A stretch of 30,625 nt of DNA from SZUA-117 sp964630795 (GTDB taxonomy: Bacteria > Pseudomonadota > Gammaproteobacteria > Steroidobacterales > Woeseiaceae), in assembly GCA_964630795.1 (NCBI GenBank), contig CAZVWF010000027.1, forward strand, positions 1 through 30,625, given 5' to 3'. This document shows, piece by piece, positions 8,897 through 16,865 of the stretch. Under the pieces are notes generated by a model, which searched no databases, had not been told where the DNA came from, and saw only the letters and a list, made by a program, of their open reading frames with translations. Each line of letters opens with the position of its first letter. The first letter of the stretch is position 1. The translations under genes were made by a program, and so were the position numbers.

Positions 8897-11281
8897 ATGC
8901 CCAAAATGAAACAACGCTTATTGCGGTTAATCGCTGTCGTGGCGGCGCTGAGCGTCATCGCGATAGTCGTTGCCTATGCCATTCTGACCATGAGCCTTCC
9001 ACAGCTGGATGGCGAGATCGTAACCAATGGTGTGTCTGCCGACGTCACCATCGAGCGCGACACGGCCGGAATACCTGTCATCACGGCGTCCAATCGGAAC
9101 GACCTGGCCTATGGCACGGGATACGTCCACGCGCAGGACCGATACTTCCAGATGGACCTGACACGCCGTAATTCTGCCGGCGAGCTGGCGGCGCTCTTTG
9201 GTGCTGCCGCGTTGCCGACCGACAAGCGGCACCGCCTGCATCGTTTCCGTGCACGAGCGGTCGCCATCATCGATCAATTGCCGTCATCAGAGCGGGCCGT
9301 CGTTACCGCCTACACGAATGGGGTGAATGCGGGCCTTGCCGATCTCGGCGCGAAGCCCTTCGAGTACTTCCTCGTTGGCGCAGAACCGGAACCCTGGGTC
9401 GAAGCCGATACCTTGCTGGCTGTTTTCACGATGTATCTCCAGTTAAACGACGAGACGGCAGTACGGGACATTCGTCGCGGGCTCGCCAGGCAAACTTTAC
9501 CGGACGAGGTCTATGCCTGGCTTTATCAACAGGGCACGAGCTGGGATGCACCGATACTCGGCGACCACTGGCAAACATTGCCCTATCCGGATGCCGAGAC
9601 CTACAACCTCAATGGACGGGTTGCATCGATGGCATTCCATCCGGCCGATCTTGATGATCGTGGCTTGCTGCCCGGCAGCAATAACTGGGCGGTTGCAGGT
9701 GAATTGACGACATCCGGTGGTGCGATCGTCGCCAACGATATGCACCTTGGCATCACCACACCGAATGTCTGGTACCGCGTGCAACTGAAGACCAGCGATG
9801 CATCGCAACTCAATCTGTCCGGTGTCACCTTGCCAGGGACGCCGATCGTTCCAGCGGGGTCGAACGGGCACATCGCCTGGAGTAATACGAACAGTTATGG
9901 CGACTGGTCAGACGCCGTCATCGTGCGGCCGGGTCCGGAGGAGGGTACCTACCTGACGCCGGAGGGCCTGCAGCCATTTGCCGTGTTCGACGAAGTCATC
10001 GATATCAAGGGCGGCGATCCAGAGGTTATGCAGGTCAGGGAGACGATCTGGGGGCCGGTTCTCGAAGACGATCCGGATCCGGAACATACATTTGCGATCA
10101 GCTGGATCGCGCACATGACCCGGGATGTCACACTCCGTCACCTCAATATTGAGACGGCGAAGAATGTCGATACGGCCGTGCAAATTGCCAATACGATCGA
10201 CATGCCGCCGCAGAATTTTGTCGTGGGTGATGCCGACGGCAATATCGGTTGGACGATCGCCGGCCAGATTCCCATCCGCGAAGGTTATGACCCGATGTTG
10301 CCCGGCGACTGGAGCAATGGCAGTGGCTGGACGGGTTGGGTGGCACCGGAGGACTATCCTCGGGTCGTCAATCCCGAGTCGGGACGTATCTGGACGGCCA
10401 ATGCCCGGGTCGTCGATGGTGATGCGCTCAGCATAATCGGCGACGGTGGCTACGATCTCGGAGCCCGTGCGCAGCAAATTCGCGATGGCCTGTTTGCGAT
10501 CGATCGCTTTTCACCGGAAGACATGCTGGCGATCCAGCTCGACGACAGGGCTGTTTTCCTCGAACGGTGGCGGGCGCTATTACTCAATGTATTGAGTGGC
10601 TCGTCGATTGACGGCGACCCTGCCCGTGCCAGGTATCGTGCCCTGGTCGAAGACTGGATTCCCCGGGCGTCGACGGAATCTGTGGGTTATCGCCTGGTGC
10701 GAAGCTTCCGGGTTGAAGTACGTAATCGTGTCTTCGCGATGCTGATGCAGCCGGTGCTCGAGCGTTACGGCGAGGATACCGAGCTGCGAATGAGCAACCA
10801 GATCGAGGGCGCACTCTGGGATCTCGTTCAGGACCAGCCGGATCACCTGCTGACCGATGACTACGAAAGCTGGAATGCGTTGTTCGTCAATGCAGTGGAC
10901 ACCAATATCGAGTTTTACCAGGACAGCTACGACGATGGCCTGGACAAGCGAACCTGGGGCGAGAGGAATACCGTGTCTATCCGTCATCCGCTGAGTCGCG
11001 CATTGCCATTCCTGTCAGGTTGGCTCGATATGCCCTCGGATCCGCTGCCCGGAGACACGAATCTTCCGCGCGCACAGGGCCCGACGTTCGGCGCGTCCGA
11101 GCGTTTTGCGGTGGCTCCGGGGGACGAACACAATGGCATATTGCATATGCCCGCAGGCCAGAGCGGACATCCGTTGTCCGACTACTACCATGTCGGGCAT
11201 GACGACTGGGTAGAAGGCCGCGCGTCGCCTTTCCTGCCGGGTGAGGCGGTGCACAAGCTCGTCTTGAAGGCGGTGGACTGA
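8897..11281 (+). CDS. Penicillin acylase family hydrolase (Ntn-hydrolase), membrane-anchored or secreted
   Basis: A 794-residue precursor of the penicillin G acylase / acyl-homoserine-lactone acylase superfamily. Residues 8-33 form one hydrophobic helix after a KMKQRLLR basic stretch, a signal peptide or anchor, so it acts in the periplasm. The alpha-chain motif GYVHAQDRYFQMDLTRR follows. The self-cleavage nucleophile is Ser261 in PGSNNWAVAG, followed by the beta-chain motifs ANDMHLGI and SNTNSYGDW. The true substrate is unknown: beta-lactams, AHLs, peptides or polyamine amides are all possible. The start at 8897 follows the pyk stop by 13 bases; another in-frame ATG lies at 8906. No clear ribosome binding site is seen, so it may be translated from the pyk transcript. 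Confidence 0.9.
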   Translation: MPKMKQRLLRLIAVVAALSVIAIVVAYAILTMSLPQLDGEIVTNGVSADVTIERDTAGIPVITASNRNDLAYGTGYVHAQDRYFQMDLTRRNSAGELAALFGAAALPTDKRHRLHRFRARAVAIIDQLPSSERAVVTAYTNGVNAGLADLGAKPFEYFLVGAEPEPWVEADTLLAVFTMYLQLNDETAVRDIRRGLARQTLPDEVYAWLYQQGTSWDAPILGDHWQTLPYPDAETYNLNGRVASMAFHPADLDDRGLLPGSNNWAVAGELTTSGGAIVANDMHLGITTPNVWYRVQLKTSDASQLNLSGVTLPGTPIVPAGSNGHIAWSNTNSYGDWSDAVIVRPGPEEGTYLTPEGLQPFAVFDEVIDIKGGDPEVMQVRETIWGPVLEDDPDPEHTFAISWIAHMTRDVTLRHLNIETAKNVDTAVQIANTIDMPPQNFVVGDADGNIGWTIAGQIPIREGYDPMLPGDWSNGSGWTGWVAPEDYPRVVNPESGRIWTANARVVDGDALSIIGDGGYDLGARAQQIRDGLFAIDRFSPEDMLAIQLDDRAVFLERWRALLLNVLSGSSIDGDPARARYRALVEDWIPRASTESVGYRLVRSFRVEVRNRVFAMLMQPVLERYGEDTELRMSNQIEGALWDLVQDQPDHLLTDDYESWNALFVNAVDTNIEFYQDSYDDGLDKRTWGERNTVSIRHPLSRALPFLSGWLDMPSDPLPGDTNLPRAQGPTFGASERFAVAPGDEHNGILHMPAGQSGHPLSDYYHVGHDDWVEGRASPFLPGEAVHKLVLKAVD

Positions 11282-11359
11282 CGTCATAATCTGTCGTGCT
11301 TGTGCCAGCAGGTGTGAGCGCGGATACTTCCAACATCTCTGTCCAACTAACATTACCGC

Positions 11360-12217
11360 ATGACCGACAAGAAATTCGAAGGCACCAGCTCATACATCGC
11401 GACCGACGACCTGATGATGGCCGTCAACGCTGCCGTGACGCTGGAGCGCCCGATACTGATCAAGGGTGAGCCCGGCACGGGCAAAACCCAACTCGCACTG
11501 GAGGTTGCCAGTTCGCTGAATCGTCCCCTGTTCGAGTGGCACATCAAGTCGACGACCAAGGCACAGCAAGGGCTTTACGACTACGACGCCGTCGCCCGCC
11601 TGCGCGATTCGCAGCTCGGTGACAACAAGGTCCATGACATCGCGAACTACATCGTCCGTGGCAAGATCTGGGAGGCGTTCGCGGCTGACGAACAACCGGT
11701 GCTGCTGATCGACGAGATCGACAAGGCAGACATCGAGTTTCCCAATGATCTGCTGCAGGAACTCGACCGGATGGAGTTCTATGTGTATGAGACCAAGGAA
11801 CTGGTTCGTGCGAAGCATCGTCCCATCGTTGTCATCACGAGTAACAACGAGAAGGAGCTGCCTGACGCGTTTCTGCGTCGCTGCTTCTTCCACTTTATCA
11901 AGTTTCCCGACCAGGACACGATGACCAGGATCGTCAACGTGCATTTCCCGGAATTGAAGAAGGCCCTGTTGAAAGAGGCGCTGGACGCCTTCTACAAAGT
12001 GCGCGATGTGCGCGGCCTGAAAAAGAAACCGTCGACGTCCGAGCTTCTCGACTGGATCAAGTTGCTGGTCGCCGAAGACATTCCGCCGGAGGCGCTGCGT
12101 GCGGAGGATTCGCGCAAGGCAATTCCACCGTTGTATGGCGCTCTTTTGAAGAACGAACAGGACGTGCATCTGTTCGAGCAACTGGTCTTCCTCGATCGGC
12201 GTACCAACCCGCAGTAG
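11360..12217 (+). CDS. MoxR-family AAA+ ATPase
   Basis: A 285-residue ATPase of the MoxR branch, whose members act as chaperones that mature or remodel partner complexes with a VWA protein. Walker A is GEPGTGKT at residues 36-43, Walker B is LLIDEIDKAD, and the sensor segment VVITSNNEKELPDAFLRRC with its arginine pair follows. The C-terminal helical lid holds KKKPSTSELLDW, typical of this clade. The VWA gene begins six bases after its stop, so they form an operon and probably a functional pair. The client protein is not identifiable from the neighbourhood. It has no strong Shine-Dalgarno sequence. Confidence 0.92.
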   Translation: MTDKKFEGTSSYIATDDLMMAVNAAVTLERPILIKGEPGTGKTQLALEVASSLNRPLFEWHIKSTTKAQQGLYDYDAVARLRDSQLGDNKVHDIANYIVRGKIWEAFAADEQPVLLIDEIDKADIEFPNDLLQELDRMEFYVYETKELVRAKHRPIVVITSNNEKELPDAFLRRCFFHFIKFPDQDTMTRIVNVHFPELKKALLKEALDAFYKVRDVRGLKKKPSTSELLDWIKLLVAEDIPPEALRAEDSRKAIPPLYGALLKNEQDVHLFEQLVFLDRRTNPQ

Positions 12218-12223
12218 TAAACG

Positions 12224-13399
12224 ATGCTGACCGACTTCTTCTTCATGCTCAGGGAAGGCGGCATGAAGCCGTCCATCATCGAGTTGCTGACATTGCTGGA
12301 GGCGATGAAGAAGGGCGTGGCCGGACAAAGCGTTGACGATTTCTATTACCTGTCCCGTTCGTGCCTGGTGAAGGATGAGTCGAAGTTCGATCGTTTTGAC
12401 CAGATTTTTGCCGCGCATTTTCACGGTATTGAATCCGCCTTCAAGGACCTGGTGGCTGAATTGCCGGAGGAGTGGCTGCGCAAGCAGGCGGAGCTGCACC
12501 TGTCCGAGGAGGAAATGGCGCATATCGAGTCCATGGGCGGATTCGATGCGCTGATGGAGGCGCTCAAGGAGCGACTTGAGGAACAGGAAGACCGCCACGA
12601 AGGCGGCAACCGCTGGATCGGTACAGCAGGTACGTCGCCTTTCGGCGCCAACGGCTTCAACCCGGAGGGTGTCAGGATCGGTCAGCAGGGTTCACGTCAC
12701 CGTCGGGCCACAAAGGTCTGGGACCGGCGCGAGTATCGAAACCTGGACGATACGGTCGAGCTTGGCACGAGGAATATCAAGGTTGCATTGCGAAAGCTGC
12801 GCAGGTTTGCGCGTGAAGGCGCCGCGGACCAGCTCGATCTCGATGACACTATCGACAAGACGGCGCGGAATGCCGGGCTCCTGGATATCCGCATGGTTCC
12901 GGAGCGACACAACGCCATCAAGGTGCTGCTGTGTCTCGATATAGGCGGCTCGATGGACGACCACGTTCGAATCTGTGAGGAGCTATTCTCTGCCAGTCGC
13001 ACCGAGTTCAAGCATCTCGAATATTTCTACTTTCACAACTTTATCTACGAAAGCCTCTGGAAAGACAATCGTCGCAGGCATGCCGAACGGATCCCCACCG
13101 GGGAAATCACGCACAAATACGGTCCCGACTACAAACTGATCTTCGTCGGCGACGCCACGATGAGCCCGTATGAGATCGTTTACGCGGGCGGCAGCGTCGA
13201 ACACTGGAATGAAGAGCCGGGTGCTGTATGGATCAAGCGCCTGCTCAATGCTTATCCGAAAGCCATCTGGCTCAATCCGGAACCCGAAAAGCGTTGGGAA
13301 TACACACCGTCAGTAAAGCTTACGCGCGAGCTCATGGATGACCGCATGTTCCCCCTGACCCTGTCCGGGCTGGACGACGGTATCAAGGCACTGCATTAA
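12224..13399 (+). CDS. CoxE-like VWA domain protein, partner of the MoxR ATPase
   Basis: A 391-residue protein with an N-terminal helical half (residues 1-150, acidic in parts) and a C-terminal von Willebrand A domain. It resembles the CoxE family that accompanies MoxR ATPases. The metal-ion-dependent adhesion site reads DIGGSM from Asp239, where the usual consensus is DxSxS; the first serine is replaced by glycine. A later FVGDATMSPYEI segment may carry the second and third metal-site loops. No signal peptide or membrane segment is visible, so a cytoplasmic role is likely. The gene ends 22 bases from the convergent peroxiredoxin gene. Confidence 0.88.
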   Translation: MLTDFFFMLREGGMKPSIIELLTLLEAMKKGVAGQSVDDFYYLSRSCLVKDESKFDRFDQIFAAHFHGIESAFKDLVAELPEEWLRKQAELHLSEEEMAHIESMGGFDALMEALKERLEEQEDRHEGGNRWIGTAGTSPFGANGFNPEGVRIGQQGSRHRRATKVWDRREYRNLDDTVELGTRNIKVALRKLRRFAREGAADQLDLDDTIDKTARNAGLLDIRMVPERHNAIKVLLCLDIGGSMDDHVRICEELFSASRTEFKHLEYFYFHNFIYESLWKDNRRRHAERIPTGEITHKYGPDYKLIFVGDATMSPYEIVYAGGSVEHWNEEPGAVWIKRLLNAYPKAIWLNPEPEKRWEYTPSVKLTRELMDDRMFPLTLSGLDDGIKALH

Positions 13400-13421
13400 T
13401 CCCGCGTCCGCGGTAAGAAAT

Positions 13422-13949
13422 CTATTGCTCGCTTTGCAGCCGCTTCAGGTCGGCGAGCACGTCTTGCGAGTGCGTGTCCGGATCGACATCTTTGTAGTGT
13501 ATGGCCACGTTGCCGTCAGGGTCGATCAGGAAGGTTTGTCGCTTCGCAACCGTGATGCCGAGGAATCGCCATTTGACGCCATAAGCTTCGGCCGTCATAC
13601 CGGTCGTATCTGCGAGTAGCGGGAAGGGTAGTCCGTGCTTTTCGGAGAAAGCCTTGTGCGATTCCTGGTCGTCCATGCTCACGCCCAGGATCTGGCAGTC
13701 AGCGGCGTCGAACGCGAAGATGTTGTCACGGAACTCGCAGGCTTCGGTCGTGCATCCCGGCGTGTCATCCTTCGGATAGAAGTACAGGGCAACCCATTTG
13801 CCCCGGTAATCCTCGATAGCGTGTAATTCCCCGTCCTGGTCACGCAGTTCGAAGTCCGGGGCAGCCTCGCCGGCTGCCGGTTGTGTGGCCCACGCAGCCG
13901 GGACAGCCATCAGAAGCAGGCTAAATATCGTCAGAATGCGCTTTTTCAT
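13422..13949 (-). CDS. Exported peroxiredoxin of the Bcp/PrxQ type
   Basis: Thiol peroxidase that reduces hydrogen and organic peroxides. The 175-residue precursor starts with a classical Sec signal (KKR, then a hydrophobic stretch ending PAAWA, cleavage near residue 21). The PrxQ core follows: YFYPKDDTPGCTTEACEF with peroxidatic Cys66 and a second Cys71 five residues later, the arrangement of atypical 2-Cys enzymes. It then has DQESHKAFSEKHGLPFPLL and TFLIDPDGNV. I chose 13949 because it places the signal peptide first; the frame extends to 13991 with no recognisable homology. Most Bcp proteins are cytoplasmic, so this copy likely protects the periplasm. It is transcribed divergently from the patatin gene. 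Confidence 0.9.
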   Translation of the reverse strand: MKKRILTIFSLLLMAVPAAWATQPAAGEAAPDFELRDQDGELHAIEDYRGKWVALYFYPKDDTPGCTTEACEFRDNIFAFDAADCQILGVSMDDQESHKAFSEKHGLPFPLLADTTGMTAEAYGVKWRFLGITVAKRQTFLIDPDGNVAIHYKDVDPDTHSQDVLADLKRLQSEQ

Positions 13950-14011
13950 CGGCCACGCCTCAAAATTCTTGCGTGAATTGCCCGTGGACACCCTTAATGT
14001 CGTCCGTGCAA

Positions 14012-14039
14012 TTGGCAGCAGTTGCGGGCGACCTATAAT
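14012..14039 (+). promoter_or_regulatory. Sigma-70 promoter of the patatin gene
   Basis: TTGGCA (5/6 to TTGACA) at 14012-14017, a 16-base spacer, and a perfect TATAAT at 14034-14039. The ATG follows 11 bases after the -10 box, so the predicted start of transcription leaves only about 4-5 untranslated bases and no room for a ribosome binding site. Confidence 0.6.
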
Positions 14040-14050
14040 ACGCCTACCTC

Positions 14051-15271
14051 ATGAAAATTCACGCGGATAATGTAAAAACGGCGCTCGTACTTCCGGGCGG
14101 CGGTGCACGTGGCGCGTTCCAGGTCGGTGTGTTGAAAGCCATCGCGGAAATGTCGCCCCACGGCTGCGTGAACCCGTTCCCGGTCATCAGTGGCACGTCG
14201 GCCGGCGCAATCAACTCGGTGGTCCTGGCGAGCAAGGCGAGACGCTTCCGCGTGGCGGTCGCGGAGCTAGAGAAAGTCTGGGGCGGTTTCCACTGCGAGC
14301 ACGTGTACCGCTCCGACTTCTGGACGATGCTGAAGAGCAGCTTGCACTGGTTTGCCGCGATCGTGCTGGGCGGCACGTTCGTCGGCACGCCAAAGTCACT
14401 TCTGGACAATTCCCCCTTGTGCTCCCTGTTGAGTCGTAATATCCGGTTTCCCCGCATCCAGACGGCGATCGATGAAGGCTACCTGCATGCTGTGGCGGTC
14501 ACGGCTGCCGGGTATGCGGCTGCGCGGTCGACGTCATTCTTCCAGGCAGCGGACGGCGTATCGGCGTGGTCGCGTAAGCGGCGCATCGGTACGCGGCAGA
14601 CGCTGAACCTGGATCACCTGATGGCCAGCATCGCCGTGCCGATGATTTTTCCGCCTGTTCAGATCAACGGCGAATACTTCGGCGATGGCGCCATGCGCCA
14701 GGCCACCCCCTTGAGTCCGGCGATCCATCTTGGTGCTGATCGAATCCTGGTCATTGGTGTGCGGGATGAAGCCGGACTGCCGTCGCCATCGACCGCTCAA
14801 CCGCAGACAGTGCCCAGTTTCGCGCAGATAGCCGGCTATATGCTCGATACGCTGTTCCTGGACGGGCTGTACTCGGACCTGGAACGCATGACTCGAATCA
14901 ACCAGCTCATCGATTCGATTCCGGAGGGCCAGCGATCCGGTTCGGCGGCCAGCATGCGACCGATAGACACGATGGTCGTCCTGCCGAGCCAGGACCTGCG
15001 GCAGATCGCCCACAAACATCTCGAACAGATGCCGAAACCGATACGCCTGCTGCTGCGGGGGCTTCGCGGAAAGGCGAAGAGCGAGGACCGACTACTGAGC
15101 TTCCTCCTGTTCGACCGTGCTTACACGCGAGACCTGATCAATCTGGGTTACCAGGATGCGATGGCGGTCAAGGACCAGTTGATGGATTTTGTGTGTGGGA
15201 GAAAAGTGCCACGACTGTTCGCGCCATCCTGGGTGAAGAAGGATCTAGGCGACTACGAAAAAGAAGTATGA
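14051..15271 (+). CDS. Patatin-like phospholipase
   Basis: A 406-residue serine acyl hydrolase of the patatin (RssA/NTE-like) class. The Ser-Asp dyad is complete: the oxyanion-hole motif GGGARG at residues 16-21, the nucleophile elbow GTSAG with Ser50, and catalytic Asp212 in FGDGAMR. No signal peptide is seen, so it is probably cytosolic or at the inner membrane face. The likely substrates are phospholipids or lysophospholipids, not specified by the sequence. Its stop codon overlaps the start of the next gene by four bases (ATGA), so the two are translationally coupled. A near-consensus promoter sits directly upstream. Confidence 0.92.
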   Translation: MKIHADNVKTALVLPGGGARGAFQVGVLKAIAEMSPHGCVNPFPVISGTSAGAINSVVLASKARRFRVAVAELEKVWGGFHCEHVYRSDFWTMLKSSLHWFAAIVLGGTFVGTPKSLLDNSPLCSLLSRNIRFPRIQTAIDEGYLHAVAVTAAGYAAARSTSFFQAADGVSAWSRKRRIGTRQTLNLDHLMASIAVPMIFPPVQINGEYFGDGAMRQATPLSPAIHLGADRILVIGVRDEAGLPSPSTAQPQTVPSFAQIAGYMLDTLFLDGLYSDLERMTRINQLIDSIPEGQRSGSAASMRPIDTMVVLPSQDLRQIAHKHLEQMPKPIRLLLRGLRGKAKSEDRLLSFLLFDRAYTRDLINLGYQDAMAVKDQLMDFVCGRKVPRLFAPSWVKKDLGDYEKEV

Positions 15272-16362
15272 ACGGCTGCAGCGACAAGAGCATTACGCGA
15301 AGACGATTCATCACGCAGAGTGCGTCGGCGGGAATTGTCCTGTCAGGTGCAGCTCGAGCGGTGACCGATAGCAATGAAGAGGAATCAGGGGGATTTGTGA
15401 GCGAAAAGAGTCAGGCAATAATGGACCGGTACGATCTCAAGTACCCGATCTTCCAGGCTGCCCCTGGCGGAGAAGCACTGGCAGTGGCCGTTGCCAGCAG
15501 CGGGGCCATGGGTGCCGTGTCACTGTCCTGGGATACCCCGGAGCATGCTGCCAGGGTCATCACGAGGATGAACCAGGCAACCAGGCGCAACTACTATGCC
15601 AATTTTGTATTGCACTTCGAGCCGGCAATGCTCGACGCCGCACTGCAGGCGGGCTGCCCGATCGTGCAATTCTCCTGGGGTATCCCGAGCGAAGACATCG
15701 TCAACAAAATTCGCTCGGCCGGCGCGCAACTGGGAATACAGGTGTCGAGTCCTGACAATGCCGGTAAAGCCATGGAACGGGCGCCGGACTTCCTGATTTG
15801 CCAGGGTCTCGAGGCGGGCGGCCATGTGCAGGCAACATCGCCACTCGAAGACTCCGTGCAGGGCGTGCTGGATGCGGCGGGAGAGACGCCTGTGTTGCTC
15901 GCCGGCGGTATCTCGACTGGCAAGGACATCCGGGCGGCCGTCGATACCGGCGCGGCGGGCGCCGTGCTTGGGACGCGTTTTATGGCGACGCAGGAAAGCG
16001 ATGCTCACGACGTCTATAAGCAATGCCTGCTGGACGCCGGTGAAGACAGCACGTCGTACTCGCTCTGCTTCAATCGGGACTGGAATGCGATGCACCGTGT
16101 TCTGAGGAACAGCACCTTGCGCAAGTGGGAAGCGGAAGGCTGCCCGGGCACGGGCAACAAGCCCGGTGAAGACGACGAGGTTGCCGATCACCCGGTGTTT
16201 GGTCCGGCGATGCGCTACGAGACCATTCCACCGATGCAGGGTCACGAAGGTGCGCTGGAAGAAATGGCAATGTATGCCGGTGAAGGCGTGGCGGCGGTCA
16301 ACGACTTGCCGACCGCAGGCGAACTCATTGAGCGACTTTGGAACGAGTACCAGGGTACCTGA
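15268..16362 (+). CDS. Nitronate monooxygenase-like flavoprotein with Tat signal
   Basis: A 364-residue TIM-barrel FMN enzyme of the nitronate monooxygenase / 2-nitropropane dioxygenase family. The catalytic-domain signatures are YPIFQAAPGG at the barrel start, CQGLEAGGHVQA (with the conserved His), LLAGGISTGKDI and GAVLGTRFMATQES. The N-terminus is unusual: ITRRRFITQSASAGIVLSG ending in an ARA cleavage-like site is a twin-arginine signal, while characterised members of the family are soluble cytoplasmic enzymes. A GTG at 15397 preceded by a GGGGGA stretch could give a cytoplasmic form of 321 residues. The ATG at 15268 overlaps the patatin stop. The substrate is unknown. Confidence 0.88.
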   Translation: MNGCSDKSITRRRFITQSASAGIVLSGAARAVTDSNEEESGGFVSEKSQAIMDRYDLKYPIFQAAPGGEALAVAVASSGAMGAVSLSWDTPEHAARVITRMNQATRRNYYANFVLHFEPAMLDAALQAGCPIVQFSWGIPSEDIVNKIRSAGAQLGIQVSSPDNAGKAMERAPDFLICQGLEAGGHVQATSPLEDSVQGVLDAAGETPVLLAGGISTGKDIRAAVDTGAAGAVLGTRFMATQESDAHDVYKQCLLDAGEDSTSYSLCFNRDWNAMHRVLRNSTLRKWEAEGCPGTGNKPGEDDEVADHPVFGPAMRYETIPPMQGHEGALEEMAMYAGEGVAAVNDLPTAGELIERLWNEYQGT

Positions 16363-16381
16363 TGCCGGGAGAGACTAAGGG

Positions 16382-16774
16382 TTAGTATCCGTCGCCGGCC
16401 GGCGGCCTGCTATCGATCATGATCTCGTCCAGTTTTCGCTGCGCGCGTTTCGAATCCAGCAAGTCCCGGCGCTCGAGCATTTCGCATTCGTCGCGAAGCA
16501 TCTGATCGATGTCGATCGGGTAATGCCGGCATTCCTCCGGACGGTCGTGGTAGATGTCGCAGCTGTATCGTGAGCCATCATCGGAGCTGCGTAGCCAGGG
16601 GCAGCGCGGGAAGTATTCGCTCGTTTCGGGATCAACCCAGATGCGGTTGCCATCGACGTATCGAAAGATATCGGGCCGATAAATCTCCCACCAGTCAATC
16701 TCTTCCGCGGAAGCGGACAGGCCACCGTTACCGGCCTTCTCGCAACACTTACCGCAGGAATTGCAGTGCTTCAT
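16382..16774 (-). CDS. YkgJ-family cysteine-cluster protein
   Basis: A 130-residue protein of the YkgJ/UPF0153 zinc- or iron-chelating type. Cysteines 4, 7, 10 and 11 lie in CNSCGKCC at the very N-terminus, and C58, C72 and C82 sit in the FPRCPWL and CDIYHDRPEECRHYP segments. That spacing is typical of the family, which is thought to bind metal. It has no signal peptide. The molecular role of the family is not established. It is convergent with the flavoprotein gene (19 bases apart) and lies on the same strand as mgtE, 91 bases downstream of it. Confidence 0.85.
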   Translation of the reverse strand: MKHCNSCGKCCEKAGNGGLSASAEEIDWWEIYRPDIFRYVDGNRIWVDPETSEYFPRCPWLRSSDDGSRYSCDIYHDRPEECRHYPIDIDQMLRDECEMLERRDLLDSKRAQRKLDEIMIDSRPPAGDGY

Positions 16775-16817
16775 GAACCCAAACCAGGGGTGGAAAAGTG
16801 CACCCGATCCGTCTTAA

Positions 16818-16846
16818 GCACCGATAAGCAATTTGGTGATCGGTGC
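16818..16846. terminator. Perfect hairpin downstream of mgtE
   Basis: An 8-base perfect inverted repeat, GCACCGAT and ATCGGTGC, with a 13-base loop, lies between the end of mgtE and the start of the ykgJ-type gene. It may end or slow mgtE transcription, but no T-run follows it on either strand, so intrinsic termination is uncertain. Confidence 0.35.
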
Positions 16847-16865
16847 GGATTGATCTCCAGAAACA

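Noticed and set aside
11390..12598. A 402-codon open frame on the minus strand
   Set aside because: It lies wholly opposite the moxR and VWA genes, whose motifs are clear, and reads as low-complexity Leu/Gln/Arg-rich sequence, the mirror of GC-rich coding DNA.
13402..13413. Palindrome CCGCGTCCGCGG as a terminator between the VWA and peroxiredoxin genes
   Set aside because: At most four pairs with a four-base loop and no T-run; too weak to call.
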